Part shown: piece after piece, positions 9,246-18,800 of the stretch | How the letters are laid out: each line of letters begins with the position of its first letter | Numbering within the stretch: position 1 is the first letter of the stretch | From: Paenibacillus_D sp047238105 | GTDB lineage: Bacteria; Bacillota; Bacilli; Paenibacillales; Paenibacillaceae | DNA: 64,000 nt | Assembly (NCBI RefSeq): GCF_047238105.1 | Contig: NZ_JBDFMD010000001.1 | Coordinates: 2,232,001-2,296,000, forward strand | Direction of reading: 5' to 3' | Notes under the pieces: generated by a model | Databases searched by the model: none | Told to the model about the DNA's origin: nothing | What the model saw: the letters and a program-made list of their open reading frames with translations, nothing else | Position numbers and translations under genes: made by a program

Positions 9246-10874
9246 TTATTTTTGTGCGAGGAACGCATTGATTTGATTTTTCAACTCTTCTTTAATGAGC
9301 TCTACACCGGAAGCCTTCAGATCGGCATTCATCTTCGCCAGATTATCGTCAACCTCGCCAAAGCCGGATAAGAGCAAGGGTAGATACTTATCCATCACGG
9401 TGTTACATTTGGCCAGCTCATTTTTGACTGGCTCCTGATCAAAAGTAAATCCTGCCAGCACATGCTTCTGATACGTATCCGGCTTAAATTGATATTCGTA
9501 ATATTGTTGAATCTGATCCGGCAGTCCTGCAGGAATCCTGTACAGGGTCGGATTCCAAGTCAACTGGTACCCGGGAAAAACATAATTTTTAGCCGGGTCG
9601 ACACCTTCTGGAATTTCCCACTGATTGCTTCCAACCGGCTCCCAGTTTGTACCCTCGATCCCGTAGGTAAACAAGTCGTTATTTTCCTGATTGGCGAACA
9701 CCCAATCCAGGAATTCCATGGTGCGGTCGATTTTTTTGGAAGCAGCAGGTACAGCAATGAAATTCCATGCCTTGCCGTCTGTCGCTTGCGTGCCAGGCGT
9801 CATGTCCTGATTGTTTTTGAAGATCGGCCAGAACCCGAGTTCCACATTCGGATCCAGCGCCTTGGCTTTCGCTTCCTCATTTTTGAAGTTGCTGATCGTC
9901 ACGAAGCCTGCGGAGGTAGCCTTGCCCGTCCCAGTCGTGTTTGTCAGGGAATCAGCCGGAATAAACTTGTTGAATCGCTTCGCTTGATTAAACTGGTTCT
10001 TCAAATAATCCAAACCGTATTCGGGGTTGATGTTCGCCCATTCCGATTCAGGATCTCCGTACGCTGCCACACCCGCTACCGATTTGCCGTCCTCCGCAAT
10101 TTGGGCATAGATGAAATTCCTTCTCGGATTCCCGCTCCCCGTAAACGGAAAGACTTTTCCTTCCAGCTGCTGCGCGTTGATATCCGTAAATAGTTTAAAG
10201 AAAGCAGCGTTCCCGTAGTTCGCGAACGGGATCATATCTTTTTCGTTTTCGCTTACTTTCTCCAAGAAATTATAGAGATCATCATAACTCTGAATGTCTT
10301 CCATACCATACTTGTCTAGCAGGTCCTTCCTATACCAAACCCCTTCCATATCCATGAATGAGTTCGTAATCGGAATGACATAAGTCTTGCCATAAAGCTT
10401 ATTATCATTGATGTACTCTTCAGAGAAAGCCTTTTGCAGTCCAGGATAGTCGGGATTATTAAAGTATTCGCTCAAATCTGCCAACACACCGTCTCGGGCG
10501 AACTTATCCTTCTCCCACGGGTTGAACAGGTCGATGTCCTCACCCGATGTCATCCACAATTGGTGCAGCGTTCCATAGTCCGCCGGCGGGGTCCATTTGA
10601 TATTCAGGGACGTGTTCAGCGTATCCATCGTTCGTTTCTCGAATTCTTGGATAGCGGGATCGACATCGCGGTAATGCGTGTTCTCCGAACCGAACAAATT
10701 AATATTAAGCGTGACCGGTTCCCTCTTTTCTTCCGACCGATTATTCTCTGTAGGTGTCGTACTGTCTGTTGGTGTTTTCGGTTCTGCCGGTACATTTGAC
10801 GTATTGCTGCACCCCACAACTGAAACCGAAAGCAGGATTGCAGCAAGCTGTACCAGACGATTCTTGACTCTCAT
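9246..10874 (-). CDS. Lipoprotein sugar-binding protein of ABC importer, module 1 (LplA/YtcQ type)
   Basis: 542 residues. The start is the ATG at 10874, directly after a GGGAGG site; an upstream in-frame ATG would include that site. The signal peptide ends in the lipobox VSVVGC followed by SN, so the protein is lipid-anchored outside the membrane. The body has the extracellular solute-binding family 1 fold pattern, and the last 80 residues resemble the DUF3502 tail found in LplA-like proteins. It follows the two permease genes on the same strand and would deliver oligosaccharides to them. The ligand is unknown; the adjacent lyase genes suggest lyase products. No ATPase gene is present nearby, as is usual for this transporter type. 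Confidence 0.88.
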   Translation of the reverse strand: MRVKNRLVQLAAILLSVSVVGCSNTSNVPAEPKTPTDSTTPTENNRSEEKREPVTLNINLFGSENTHYRDVDPAIQEFEKRTMDTLNTSLNIKWTPPADYGTLHQLWMTSGEDIDLFNPWEKDKFARDGVLADLSEYFNNPDYPGLQKAFSEEYINDNKLYGKTYVIPITNSFMDMEGVWYRKDLLDKYGMEDIQSYDDLYNFLEKVSENEKDMIPFANYGNAAFFKLFTDINAQQLEGKVFPFTGSGNPRRNFIYAQIAEDGKSVAGVAAYGDPESEWANINPEYGLDYLKNQFNQAKRFNKFIPADSLTNTTGTGKATSAGFVTISNFKNEEAKAKALDPNVELGFWPIFKNNQDMTPGTQATDGKAWNFIAVPAASKKIDRTMEFLDWVFANQENNDLFTYGIEGTNWEPVGSNQWEIPEGVDPAKNYVFPGYQLTWNPTLYRIPAGLPDQIQQYYEYQFKPDTYQKHVLAGFTFDQEPVKNELAKCNTVMDKYLPLLLSGFGEVDDNLAKMNADLKASGVELIKEELKNQINAFLAQK

Positions 10875-10933
10875 TTTTTTTCCTCCCTTTTGATAGTTCA
10901 AGCTATATACTAAACCGCGTTTTGATCGCGGAG

Positions 10934-11815
10934 TTAGCCCTTGACGGCTCCCACTACCAGGCCTTTTACAAAGTACTTTTGCAGGAATGGATAGACAAAG
11001 ATGATGGGGCCTACAGTCACGACGGCCGTAGCCATTTTGGCCGTATTGGTCGGAACAACATAATTGACCGCCACGCCTTCCATTTGATTCATTTGATTCA
11101 TAAAGTCCACTTCTCGCAGTACCTTCATGATCAAATATTGCAAGGAATACAGATTTTTATCGGATATATAAAGGGTCGCTGTAAACCATTCGTTCCAGAA
11201 GCCAAGCCCATAAAAAAGTCCGATCGTTGCCAGTGCCGGCTTTGCCAGTGGAAGGATGATTTTAAACAGAATATAGATGTCGTTAGCGCCGTCGATCTTG
11301 GCGGACTCAGCCAACGATTCCGGTATTTGCTTGAAGAAATTTCTTAATAGAAACATATTAAACGGGTTAACCAATGCCGGCAGAATATAGACGAGGATAT
11401 TATCACTCAGTCCCAAATATTTTGCCGTAAGGAGATAGGTGGGGATCAGCCCGCCATTAAACAGCATCGTAAAGTAGACGAAAAAAGCAATCTTGTTCCG
11501 ATGTGCAAACGTTCTCACAGAAAGGGCATATGCCATCGCGCTGGTCAGGATAAGACACAGCGCCGTCCCTAGTACCGTAAAAATGATCGTTGTTTGATAC
11601 GCACTGAATATTGCGCTGTCCTGAAAGATGACCTTGTACGCAAACAACGAGAATTCTTTTGGAAAAAGAACAAACCCTGTCTCTTGCACAGCTTTCTCAT
11701 CTGATAAGGAGCTTGAAATAATGAGGATAAATGGCACAATACAAAAGATAGAGAATAAAATCATAAATAGATACGAGAAAGCGTCAATCCCTTTGTTCTC
11801 CAAGCTATTTTTCAT
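10934..11815 (-). CDS. ABC sugar importer permease, YtcP/LplC type, module 1
   Basis: 293 residues with six predicted membrane helices and the MalG-like permease fold. The cytoplasmic EAA-type loop that contacts the ATPase is visible as ESAKIDGANDIYILFK followed by ILPLAKPALATI. The C-terminus KYFVKGLVVGAVKG is typical of the YtcP/LplC group, which pairs with LplB-type partners. It starts 18 bases after the first permease gene and is followed 59 bases later by the binding-protein gene, so the three form one transport operon. Function follows from family; the substrate is inferred from the neighbouring lyases. Confidence 0.92.
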   Translation of the reverse strand: MKNSLENKGIDAFSYLFMILFSIFCIVPFILIISSSLSDEKAVQETGFVLFPKEFSLFAYKVIFQDSAIFSAYQTTIIFTVLGTALCLILTSAMAYALSVRTFAHRNKIAFFVYFTMLFNGGLIPTYLLTAKYLGLSDNILVYILPALVNPFNMFLLRNFFKQIPESLAESAKIDGANDIYILFKIILPLAKPALATIGLFYGLGFWNEWFTATLYISDKNLYSLQYLIMKVLREVDFMNQMNQMEGVAVNYVVPTNTAKMATAVVTVGPIIFVYPFLQKYFVKGLVVGAVKG

Positions 11816-11833
11816 GTTAGATCTCTCTTCCCT

Positions 11834-12811
11834 TTAAAAAATGGCTGAATCCGAATCGTATTTCTTGGCAAAATAATTGGTGATATAGACGATAGCAAAA
11901 CCTACAACGGACTGATAAAGTCCAATCGCTGTGGACATGCTCATCTCATTCATTTGTCTAAGCATTCGGAATACATAGGTGTCAATGACATCAGTAGAAT
12001 CATACAAATAAGGGTTGTCGCCTACAATGGCATAAATCATCCCTAAATCTCCATGGAATATCCCTCCGATGCCAAACAGGGTCAGGAGCACAGCTGTCGA
12101 TCTCAGCTGAGGCAAAGTAATCTTCGTTATACACTGCATCCGGCTGGCCCCGTCTATTTTGGCCGCTTCATAGATTTCCTGGTCCATGCCTGCTATAGCA
12201 GCCAGATAGATAACGGAACCGAAGCCTGCGGTTTTCCATATTTTTAGCACAACGAGTATTCCGGCCCAGAGATCCGGATTGGCATAGAAATTGATTTCTT
12301 CTCCATCTTGAATATAGCCCAGGCTCTTCAAGATGGAATTGATGAACCCTACATCCGTCGAAAGCAAAGCAAAAACAAACATCGACACTAATGTCCAGGA
12401 AATAAAATTCGGTAAAATGACCACCGATTGGGTCACTTTCTTAAAATACCTGGACCCAATCTCTGATAAAACAAGAGCAATAAGGATGGAAAAAAACAAC
12501 CCGGTGAAAAGAAATAATAGATTCAAATATAACGTGTTCCAGGTTACAATGAGCCAATCTTTTGAAGTAAAGAAATACTCGAAATTTTTCAGACCGACAA
12601 ACTTGCTTCTAAAAAAACCTTTCACCGTGTTAAAGTCCTGAAAAGCAATGACCAAGCCGATCATGGGCAAATACTTGAAAACAACAAAATAGATAAGACC
12701 CGGAAAAACCAAGACATACAAATAGAAATTTTGTTTTACATTGGCCAAGAACCCTTTTTTCTTCTTACTGCCGATGCGGTCCGGCTTATTGTTGCCCAAA
12801 GCTACATTCAC
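11834..12811 (-). CDS. ABC sugar importer permease, LplB type, module 1
   Basis: About 326 residues with six membrane helices. The EAA loop reads EAAKIDGASRMQCITK and is followed by ITLPQLRSTAV. The start is ambiguous: AGGAGG touches an in-frame ATG at 12820, which is too close, while a GTG at 12811 lies nine bases downstream of AGGAGG and is preferred here. The N-terminal tail is basic (KKKKG) and precedes the first helix, as in LplB-type permeases. This is the first gene of the module 1 transport operon and lies downstream of the membrane AraC regulator on the same strand. Confidence 0.9.
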   Translation of the reverse strand: MNVALGNNKPDRIGSKKKKGFLANVKQNFYLYVLVFPGLIYFVVFKYLPMIGLVIAFQDFNTVKGFFRSKFVGLKNFEYFFTSKDWLIVTWNTLYLNLLFLFTGLFFSILIALVLSEIGSRYFKKVTQSVVILPNFISWTLVSMFVFALLSTDVGFINSILKSLGYIQDGEEINFYANPDLWAGILVVLKIWKTAGFGSVIYLAAIAGMDQEIYEAAKIDGASRMQCITKITLPQLRSTAVLLTLFGIGGIFHGDLGMIYAIVGDNPYLYDSTDVIDTYVFRMLRQMNEMSMSTAIGLYQSVVGFAIVYITNYFAKKYDSDSAIF

Positions 12812-12894
12812 ATTTTTCATCCTCCTCATATGCATGACTTTAAAACGAAGTCCATCTGTCATCAAGTTCTCGTTTGATCAAAACCCCCTTTTAG

Positions 12895-12950
12895 TGGGAT
12901 TTGAACCGGTTCGAAAACACACACTGACGTATTTTGTTGGGATTTGAACC
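12895..12950. repeat. Two direct copies of a tRNA T-arm-like 13-mer
   Basis: TGGGATTTGAACC occurs at 12895-12907 and 12938-12950, 43 bases apart. On the minus strand each reads GGTTCAAATCCCA, which matches the T-arm of a tRNA gene. No acceptor, D or anticodon stems could be folded around them. They may be tRNA 3-prime-end scraps of the kind left by integration events, or chance. Confidence 0.4.
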
Positions 12951-12963
12951 TGCATATACAGAA

Positions 12964-13002
12964 AACCGACAGGGGAATGAATGGTCCATTCCACTGTCGG
13001 TT
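12964..13002 (-). terminator. Hairpin terminator after AraC regulator, module 1
   Basis: Arms at 12964-12979 and 12987-13002 form a 16-base stem with one mismatch around a 7-base loop, followed on the minus strand by TTTTCTG. It lies 19 bases past the regulator stop and separates it from the transport operon. Confidence 0.75.
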
Positions 13003-13020
13003 CGTCAGGTTGCTCCTATT

Positions 13021-15300
13021 TCAATCTTCATCATGCTGAACACTCATCCGATAGCTCTCCGGTGTTTTGCCAACATGTTTTTTAAATACGGTAAAGAAGT
13101 GCTTGCTGCTCTCCGGATAACCAACCAACTCAGCAATCTTGCCCACGGGATAATTCGTTTCCATCAGGAGTCTCTGCGCTTCTGTCATTCTGCACTGGGT
13201 AACATAGTCTGATAAGGACATCCCCATGATCTCTTTGAAAATAGACCTTGCGTAATTGGATGACAGCTCCACATGCTCTGCTATGGTATCCGTTGATAAA
13301 TGCATACTTGTATAATTCTTATCAACGTAATCCTTAATTTTATTGACAATGATCGTTCGGGTATTTTCTTTGGCAGTCTCGACTTTGGTATCTATCGCTT
13401 GGAAGAAGAGGGATTGCAGATACGCTTTTATCTCATCCAGCGTCTCGCAGGATTGAATCTCGGATACGAGCACCTTGATGCTGTACTCCCCATTCTCGAT
13501 ACTGGTCCTGGTTATATTGCTTAGTACCCTTGTCAGCGACACGGCTAGCTGCAGCACGGTGATCCGTATTTCATCGGCCCTGTAACGTGCAAGGGATTCA
13601 AAAAATTCATTCAGGCTTGCTTCTGCCTTTTTCAAATTGCGTTCCTTGATCGCTTCGATCATTCGCTTCTCCATATCATATGGATACTCATTGAGATCAT
13701 CATCATTTCGTTTCGCTATGTCATCATACGCGATGACTGCTTTTCTGCCGAATATGATTTGGTAATTTAGAGCAGCCAGCGCATGCTGGAAGGACTTACT
13801 GATGCCTCCTGCTCCTTCGACAATATTGCCGATTCCAGCGGACACCGGAATCTTCAGATATTTATCGACTTCATATTGTATTTCCTTCGTAATTTCAAAT
13901 AGATGCTTCTCGATCTCGTCGCTCATCTCTTCTATATTTACAATGATACTCACATAATCATTTCCGTTATCAATGCCCTCTGTCGTGAAGCTTTTTTCAT
14001 GAAAAAGCTCGCCTGCAATGTTAAGCATTGCAAACTTGACTAATTTTGCGTCTTTGGACCATCGACCCGAAAAAACCTTTTCAAGCGAATCCATTTTAAA
14101 CACAATAACCAAAAAGAATGGCCAATGAAATGGAATCCCGGACTCCTTCATATATGCCTTATCTTCTTCCTTAGCTCCCCATTCCCCGTCCACTAACTTG
14201 CCCAGCAATACTTTTTTCTTATCAACCAATAATTTGTTTGAATCCAGTTTATATTTTTGGAGCATTTTTCTAAAGGGGTTGTATATACTTGACGTAAAGA
14301 ACACAGATAAGATGATGCCGATAAGGATAAAAATAAAGGTTAGGATCAATAATGTTTTTTGCATGGAATACGCAGAGGACAACAATCGGTTATAATCGCC
14401 AATGCCGATAAATATCAAACCTAGATGTTTGGCTTTTACATAGCTAACAAGTGATTCCTTGTCATGAATCTTCGTGATGAAGCTTCCTCGCTCATTGCTC
14501 GACTGCATCACTTGTTTGGTAAAGCTCTCATGAGCAAGATTTTGATTGATCATGGCCGTGTCATCATGAGAGAGTACATCCCCATTTTTATACATGATCA
14601 ACACTTGATTCAGATCTCCGGTATTCCCGCTGGTCACCATCTGCTGCAAGATGCTCTGATTCAAATTAATGACTAACGCCGATTCCACTTTACCTTGATT
14701 GGACGTATGAGTAAGGACTAAGGTCAAGAAGTTTTCGCTTAACGTTCGATGATTGATGACGTACTCCACTTTTCTGGTAAAGTATTGATCCGAGACGACA
14801 TGCTCGGGATCTCTGAGTCTATGAAGTATATCCTGGTCCAAAAAATCAGCCGTCTTCTGAATCCCTTGCCCTGTCTCTGATATATTGAAGATCACCCGGT
14901 CCGCCTTGCCATTATACAGATAGATGGAATGCGTAAGCGGATTGGACATCACATATTGTCTGAGTTTCTTTAATACATCTTGGTCAGCGAATATGTCCGT
15001 TTCATGTGCATATAACCCGTAACTAAGATCACGATCCGAATCGTTGACAAATAAATGATAAAAATAGTAATACACATTAATGAGCATGAGATCTGCGATA
15101 TAATAGGATTGCGATATAAAATTCTCAGAGGTCTGACTTACTTGTTCTATACTTTTTTTGCTATAGGTGTGAAATAAGACAAAAGAAAAAAAGGATAACA
15201 GAATGATGACGACAACTAAATAGGAGGATAAGATTTTAATTAGTAGCGCATTCCTTTTAAAAAGTCGTTTTATCCTGCTCCCTGCACCATCTACTTTCAT
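13021..15300 (-). CDS. Membrane-bound AraC-family transcription regulator, module 1
   Basis: 759 residues; the start is preceded by AAGGGGGAT. A membrane helix at about 20-42 (LVVVIILLSFFSFVLF), an outside-facing Cache-like sensor region of about 250 residues, a second helix (LLILTFIFILIGIILS) near 300, then a cytoplasmic part ending in an AraC helix-turn-helix pair (about 660-750; LSSNYARSIFKEIMGMSLSD, VGYPESSKHFFTVFKKHVG). It has no kinase or receiver domain, so it is a one-component sensor that would bind an extracellular signal and DNA directly. Its position upstream of the importer operon suggests it activates that operon and the lyases. Paralogous in layout to the regulator at 20047. 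Confidence 0.9.
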   Translation of the reverse strand: MKVDGAGSRIKRLFKRNALLIKILSSYLVVVIILLSFFSFVLFHTYSKKSIEQVSQTSENFISQSYYIADLMLINVYYYFYHLFVNDSDRDLSYGLYAHETDIFADQDVLKKLRQYVMSNPLTHSIYLYNGKADRVIFNISETGQGIQKTADFLDQDILHRLRDPEHVVSDQYFTRKVEYVINHRTLSENFLTLVLTHTSNQGKVESALVINLNQSILQQMVTSGNTGDLNQVLIMYKNGDVLSHDDTAMINQNLAHESFTKQVMQSSNERGSFITKIHDKESLVSYVKAKHLGLIFIGIGDYNRLLSSAYSMQKTLLILTFIFILIGIILSVFFTSSIYNPFRKMLQKYKLDSNKLLVDKKKVLLGKLVDGEWGAKEEDKAYMKESGIPFHWPFFLVIVFKMDSLEKVFSGRWSKDAKLVKFAMLNIAGELFHEKSFTTEGIDNGNDYVSIIVNIEEMSDEIEKHLFEITKEIQYEVDKYLKIPVSAGIGNIVEGAGGISKSFQHALAALNYQIIFGRKAVIAYDDIAKRNDDDLNEYPYDMEKRMIEAIKERNLKKAEASLNEFFESLARYRADEIRITVLQLAVSLTRVLSNITRTSIENGEYSIKVLVSEIQSCETLDEIKAYLQSLFFQAIDTKVETAKENTRTIIVNKIKDYVDKNYTSMHLSTDTIAEHVELSSNYARSIFKEIMGMSLSDYVTQCRMTEAQRLLMETNYPVGKIAELVGYPESSKHFFTVFKKHVGKTPESYRMSVQHDED

Positions 15301-15531
15301 ATAGCGATCCCCCTTGGTATACCTGTCCTACCCTCCCTGTAAAGCAGTTAGAGCCGGTTGATGTTCGGCGTCGTCATCAGCCGGGCCCGGCCTTCTTGGA
15401 CCCTCTCAAACGCTTTCACAATATTATAAATCAATATCCCGCTCTCATACTAGCAAAATATGGACTTGTTTTTTTATAATTTTCACCTTTCGATCGATTC
15501 TGCTCACCGTTACGGGGCGAAGGGGGTGGTG
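15301..15531. other. Intergenic stretch, no gene seen
   Basis: Between the AraC regulator and a broken isomerase fragment. It contains the regulator ribosome site at its left edge and an AT-rich patch around 15420-15480. I see no ORF, RNA gene or convincing terminator here. Confidence 0.5.
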
Positions 15532-15835
15532 GTGCATCCGGGAGAGGTGTGACATGATGATGGAGCGGATGGGCTTGTACGACAACGCTGCCGAGATCCA
15601 GAAGCTGAAGGACAAGGTGCTCGGGGTGCATATCCACGAAACGGTCGGTCTTGTCGACCACTGGTGCCCCTATGTGCACAGCGGGGACGACAAGACATTC
15701 GACGCGTTCCTGGAGGTCATCGACAGCGCGCCGATCAAGGTGTATGAGCTGCGGGCCCCATGCAAGGAGGAGCAGATCGAGCAGAGCTACCGCATCATGA
15801 CGGAGAAGATCGCTGCGATGAAGAAAAGTCTATAG
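15532..15835 (+). pseudogene. C-terminal remnant of a sugar phosphate isomerase/epimerase (xylose-isomerase-like TIM barrel)
   Basis: The open part from 15554 gives 93 residues, including LGVHIHETVGLVDHWCPY and YELRAPCKEEQIEQSY, which match the end of TIM-barrel sugar isomerases of the IolE/xylose-isomerase-like family. Just upstream VHPGEV, a typical preceding motif, lies in another frame (15532-15549) and runs into TGA, so a frameshift separates them. The first two thirds of the gene are absent. The base composition is more GC-rich than the flanking genes. It is most likely a dead relic of a gene lost from this sugar-utilisation locus. Confidence 0.7.
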
Positions 15836-15873
15836 CATGGGCTATCCGGTGGGATTCGTAGCCTCGATGATTC

Positions 15874-18800
15874 TCACGGCAACTTATAATTTCGCAATAC
15901 AAGCTGAGGCCGATAGTCATTCTCCTTGCTGTGCAGATCGATGAAGATTCCTGAATCAACGGCCTCCAGGAGGAATGAGATCTCTCCTGCGGCGAGGCGG
16001 CTTTGTACTTCATCTGTAATTTCCAACTCCACGTAACGAGCGGTCTCCGTCATCTGCAGCGTTCCGATGAGCGTACTGTTCACCGGCCGGTTATTCCAGG
16101 TAATCGAAGTCTCATCCCAGGTGTTGTCGGTCAACATATGAATGTTCATGCTAGTATCCCCGCCGTCCGTTGCCCCGTACAGACGCAAGACGGCATGACC
16201 GGCGTCCTGCAGAGCTGGCAACTGAAACTTCACATAGCCTTTTCTTTGCGTACTGGCACTCGAAGCTTCGTATAGCCGGATTCGATTCGCGTGTCCGTAG
16301 TTGTCGTCGCCGAAGCTTCCGCCTCGCACATAGGCATCACCCGAAGGAATCAAGGAAAGCGGCGGGAGAGGCGACTTGACGCCCGACACCGTCAATTCCG
16401 GAGGAGGACCCGCACTCTCCTTGCTTTGGAAGTCAACGATTACCAGCGGCGTATCCACGTCTAGCAACAGCGATACCTTGCCTCCTCCAGCTACCCTGCT
16501 CTGTGCCCAGTCGGTGATATCCACCGAATAGAGATGGGAGCCCGCGGCTACAGAAAACTCGGCGATTGGCGCCCCGTCTGCTTCAGGCGCATTGTCCCAT
16601 GTGATACCTGTTTCCGACCAATTGTCATCTGCGACCCCGAACACTTTAACAGTCGCAGCCGCATCAGATTGAGCAAACAGACTCATCTTCACATCCGATA
16701 CCGAGGCATAGTCAGTCAGGTCGAATGCAAGATACGACTTTCTCAGCGTGTTGACGTTGCTGGACTGATGCAGCCGAAGCGTCCCCGAGGTCCCGTAATT
16801 GGTGCCAGAGAAGGACCCGCCGCGCACATAGGCATCAGCTGCTACTGTGACCCGTTCCTCCGGAGCAAATACAGCCTCTGTCCCTTCTATATAGAGCAGC
16901 GGCTGCAGCACGCTATGCTCTCTGCTGTTGAACTGCAGCAACGCCTCTTCATCGAGGCCTTCCAGCACCAGCGTGAGAAACCCGTCTCCCTCAAGCGCAT
17001 CCACTGCCGCATCCGTAATGTCAAGCGATACCCGTTGCGACTCTGTACCAACCGGTGCACCGTCCAGCTCGACAGAGCTGCGGACTGGCGATCCATTCCA
17101 GGTGAGTTCTGATTCCTGCCAGCTGTTGCCGGAAGCATACACGCGCACAACACCTCCTGGCAGATCCGAACTGCCGAAGAGCTGCAGCCCCGCAGATTCA
17201 ATGTCCGAAACGCTGCGAAGATCGAACTTCAGGTAGGCCTTTCGCAGATCCTGTTGGCTTAGCTGGGAATTTCCTTTGACCTGCAGATACTGCTCATTGC
17301 CGTAATTCTCATCCGCATAATTTCCATTCCGAACAGCAGCATCCGCAATCGGCGGCAGCAGCAGGTCATCATGCTCACTTTGGAGGCGGAAGGAAGCCTT
17401 GACAGATTGCCCCTTCGCTCCATTCATATCGATGCTCACACGGATACTCGGGCTAAGCTGCGTCACCGTAACCCGCGGATCGGCGGCGAGAATTCCGGAT
17501 GCCCGCTGATCAAGCGCAATTTCGATCACACCGGTATTGGTTTGTGTGGGGTCGGCTACAGACAATTCCAACTCATCGTCAACAATCCGAGTCATAATGG
17601 CCGATTTCTTGTTGGTCGTGATCATGTCCGCCGTCTGCAGACGATCCTGCCAGAAGTTAGCGGCCACAATCTGAAGTTCGTTCTCCTTCACTGCTTGCAC
17701 GGAAGAGGAATTCTCGATAATTTCAATATCAGGGTTGCTATTATATTGACTGACGTCGCCAGGTCCGGCACCTGGCAAGATGATATAGGCATACTGCTCA
17801 TCAGTCGCATTCAGGCCATGTTGCATGACCAGTGATAAGTAATGACGGTCCTGCACAAGGTCCGAACCCGGTCTGGTCACATAGGGATTGATATCGCTCC
17901 AGGCCCCGCTGCGGGTCTCCCTCAGGCCCTGGACCGATGCCCCTTCCGGAAATACATAACCAATGTCTGCTCCACTCTCGCTGCCCGTCAGATGCGCCCA
18001 TTCGATATCCGTCATCATCGCCGACCACTGGCTGGAATCAGGCATGGTCACACCATCCACCGTCAGGGCATGAAGCTCATGCTCCCTCAGACGTCGGTTC
18101 TCGACCACCGTTTCAATCATTCGGTTGTCTGAGCTGGTAATCCCCGCTCCCAGGGCAACCACCTCATTGTCGAACATAAACCATGATTTGTTTGCAGTCA
18201 GCGTGTTGTTCCATGCATTCAGCCGCATGCCTGCCGCGCCGTAGACTCCGCCAATCTCAACAGCGCCAACCCAGTCCTCGGGACTGCGGTACCGATTGCC
18301 GGAACCGTCAGCACGCGGCATGTCATAATCGACTGTAATGCCCGGCAGCCGCTTGGGATCGACAGTTGGCCAGAAGGCATCATGGAATTGATCCATATCA
18401 TTATTGTATAAATAAGTCATGCCCTCTCCTGTATAATACCCTCTGCGATTTTCTTCCTGATTGGGAGCAGCGTACTCGTAGGCTCCGATCCGGTTCGAGG
18501 ACATACTGATCGCAAAAGTGAAATCCGGCCTGTGATGCACGACTCGGTCCATCATCGGGAAGGTCTTGTTGTAGACAGGCGCCTCCCTTTCCACAATCGA
18601 AGCATCTTCAACAATGGATTTCAGCAACAAGATTGAGTGAATGGATAAATTCGTATAGATATTGGCAAACAAGTCCGAATTGCCCCATTTCTTCACCATT
18701 CCCTTGAAGGCCTCATCGTGCGGGGGCGGGGCGAATTGAGAAATCGAGGAAAGCCCTACCATGAAGCTGCGGCCAGCATCCAAATCCTGAATATGGATCC

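Noticed and set aside
12895..12950. CRISPR array
   Set aside because: Only two short repeat copies and no cas genes anywhere in the window.
12840..12960. Possible tRNA gene on the minus strand
   Set aside because: Only T-arm-like words are present; no acceptor, D or anticodon arms could be paired.
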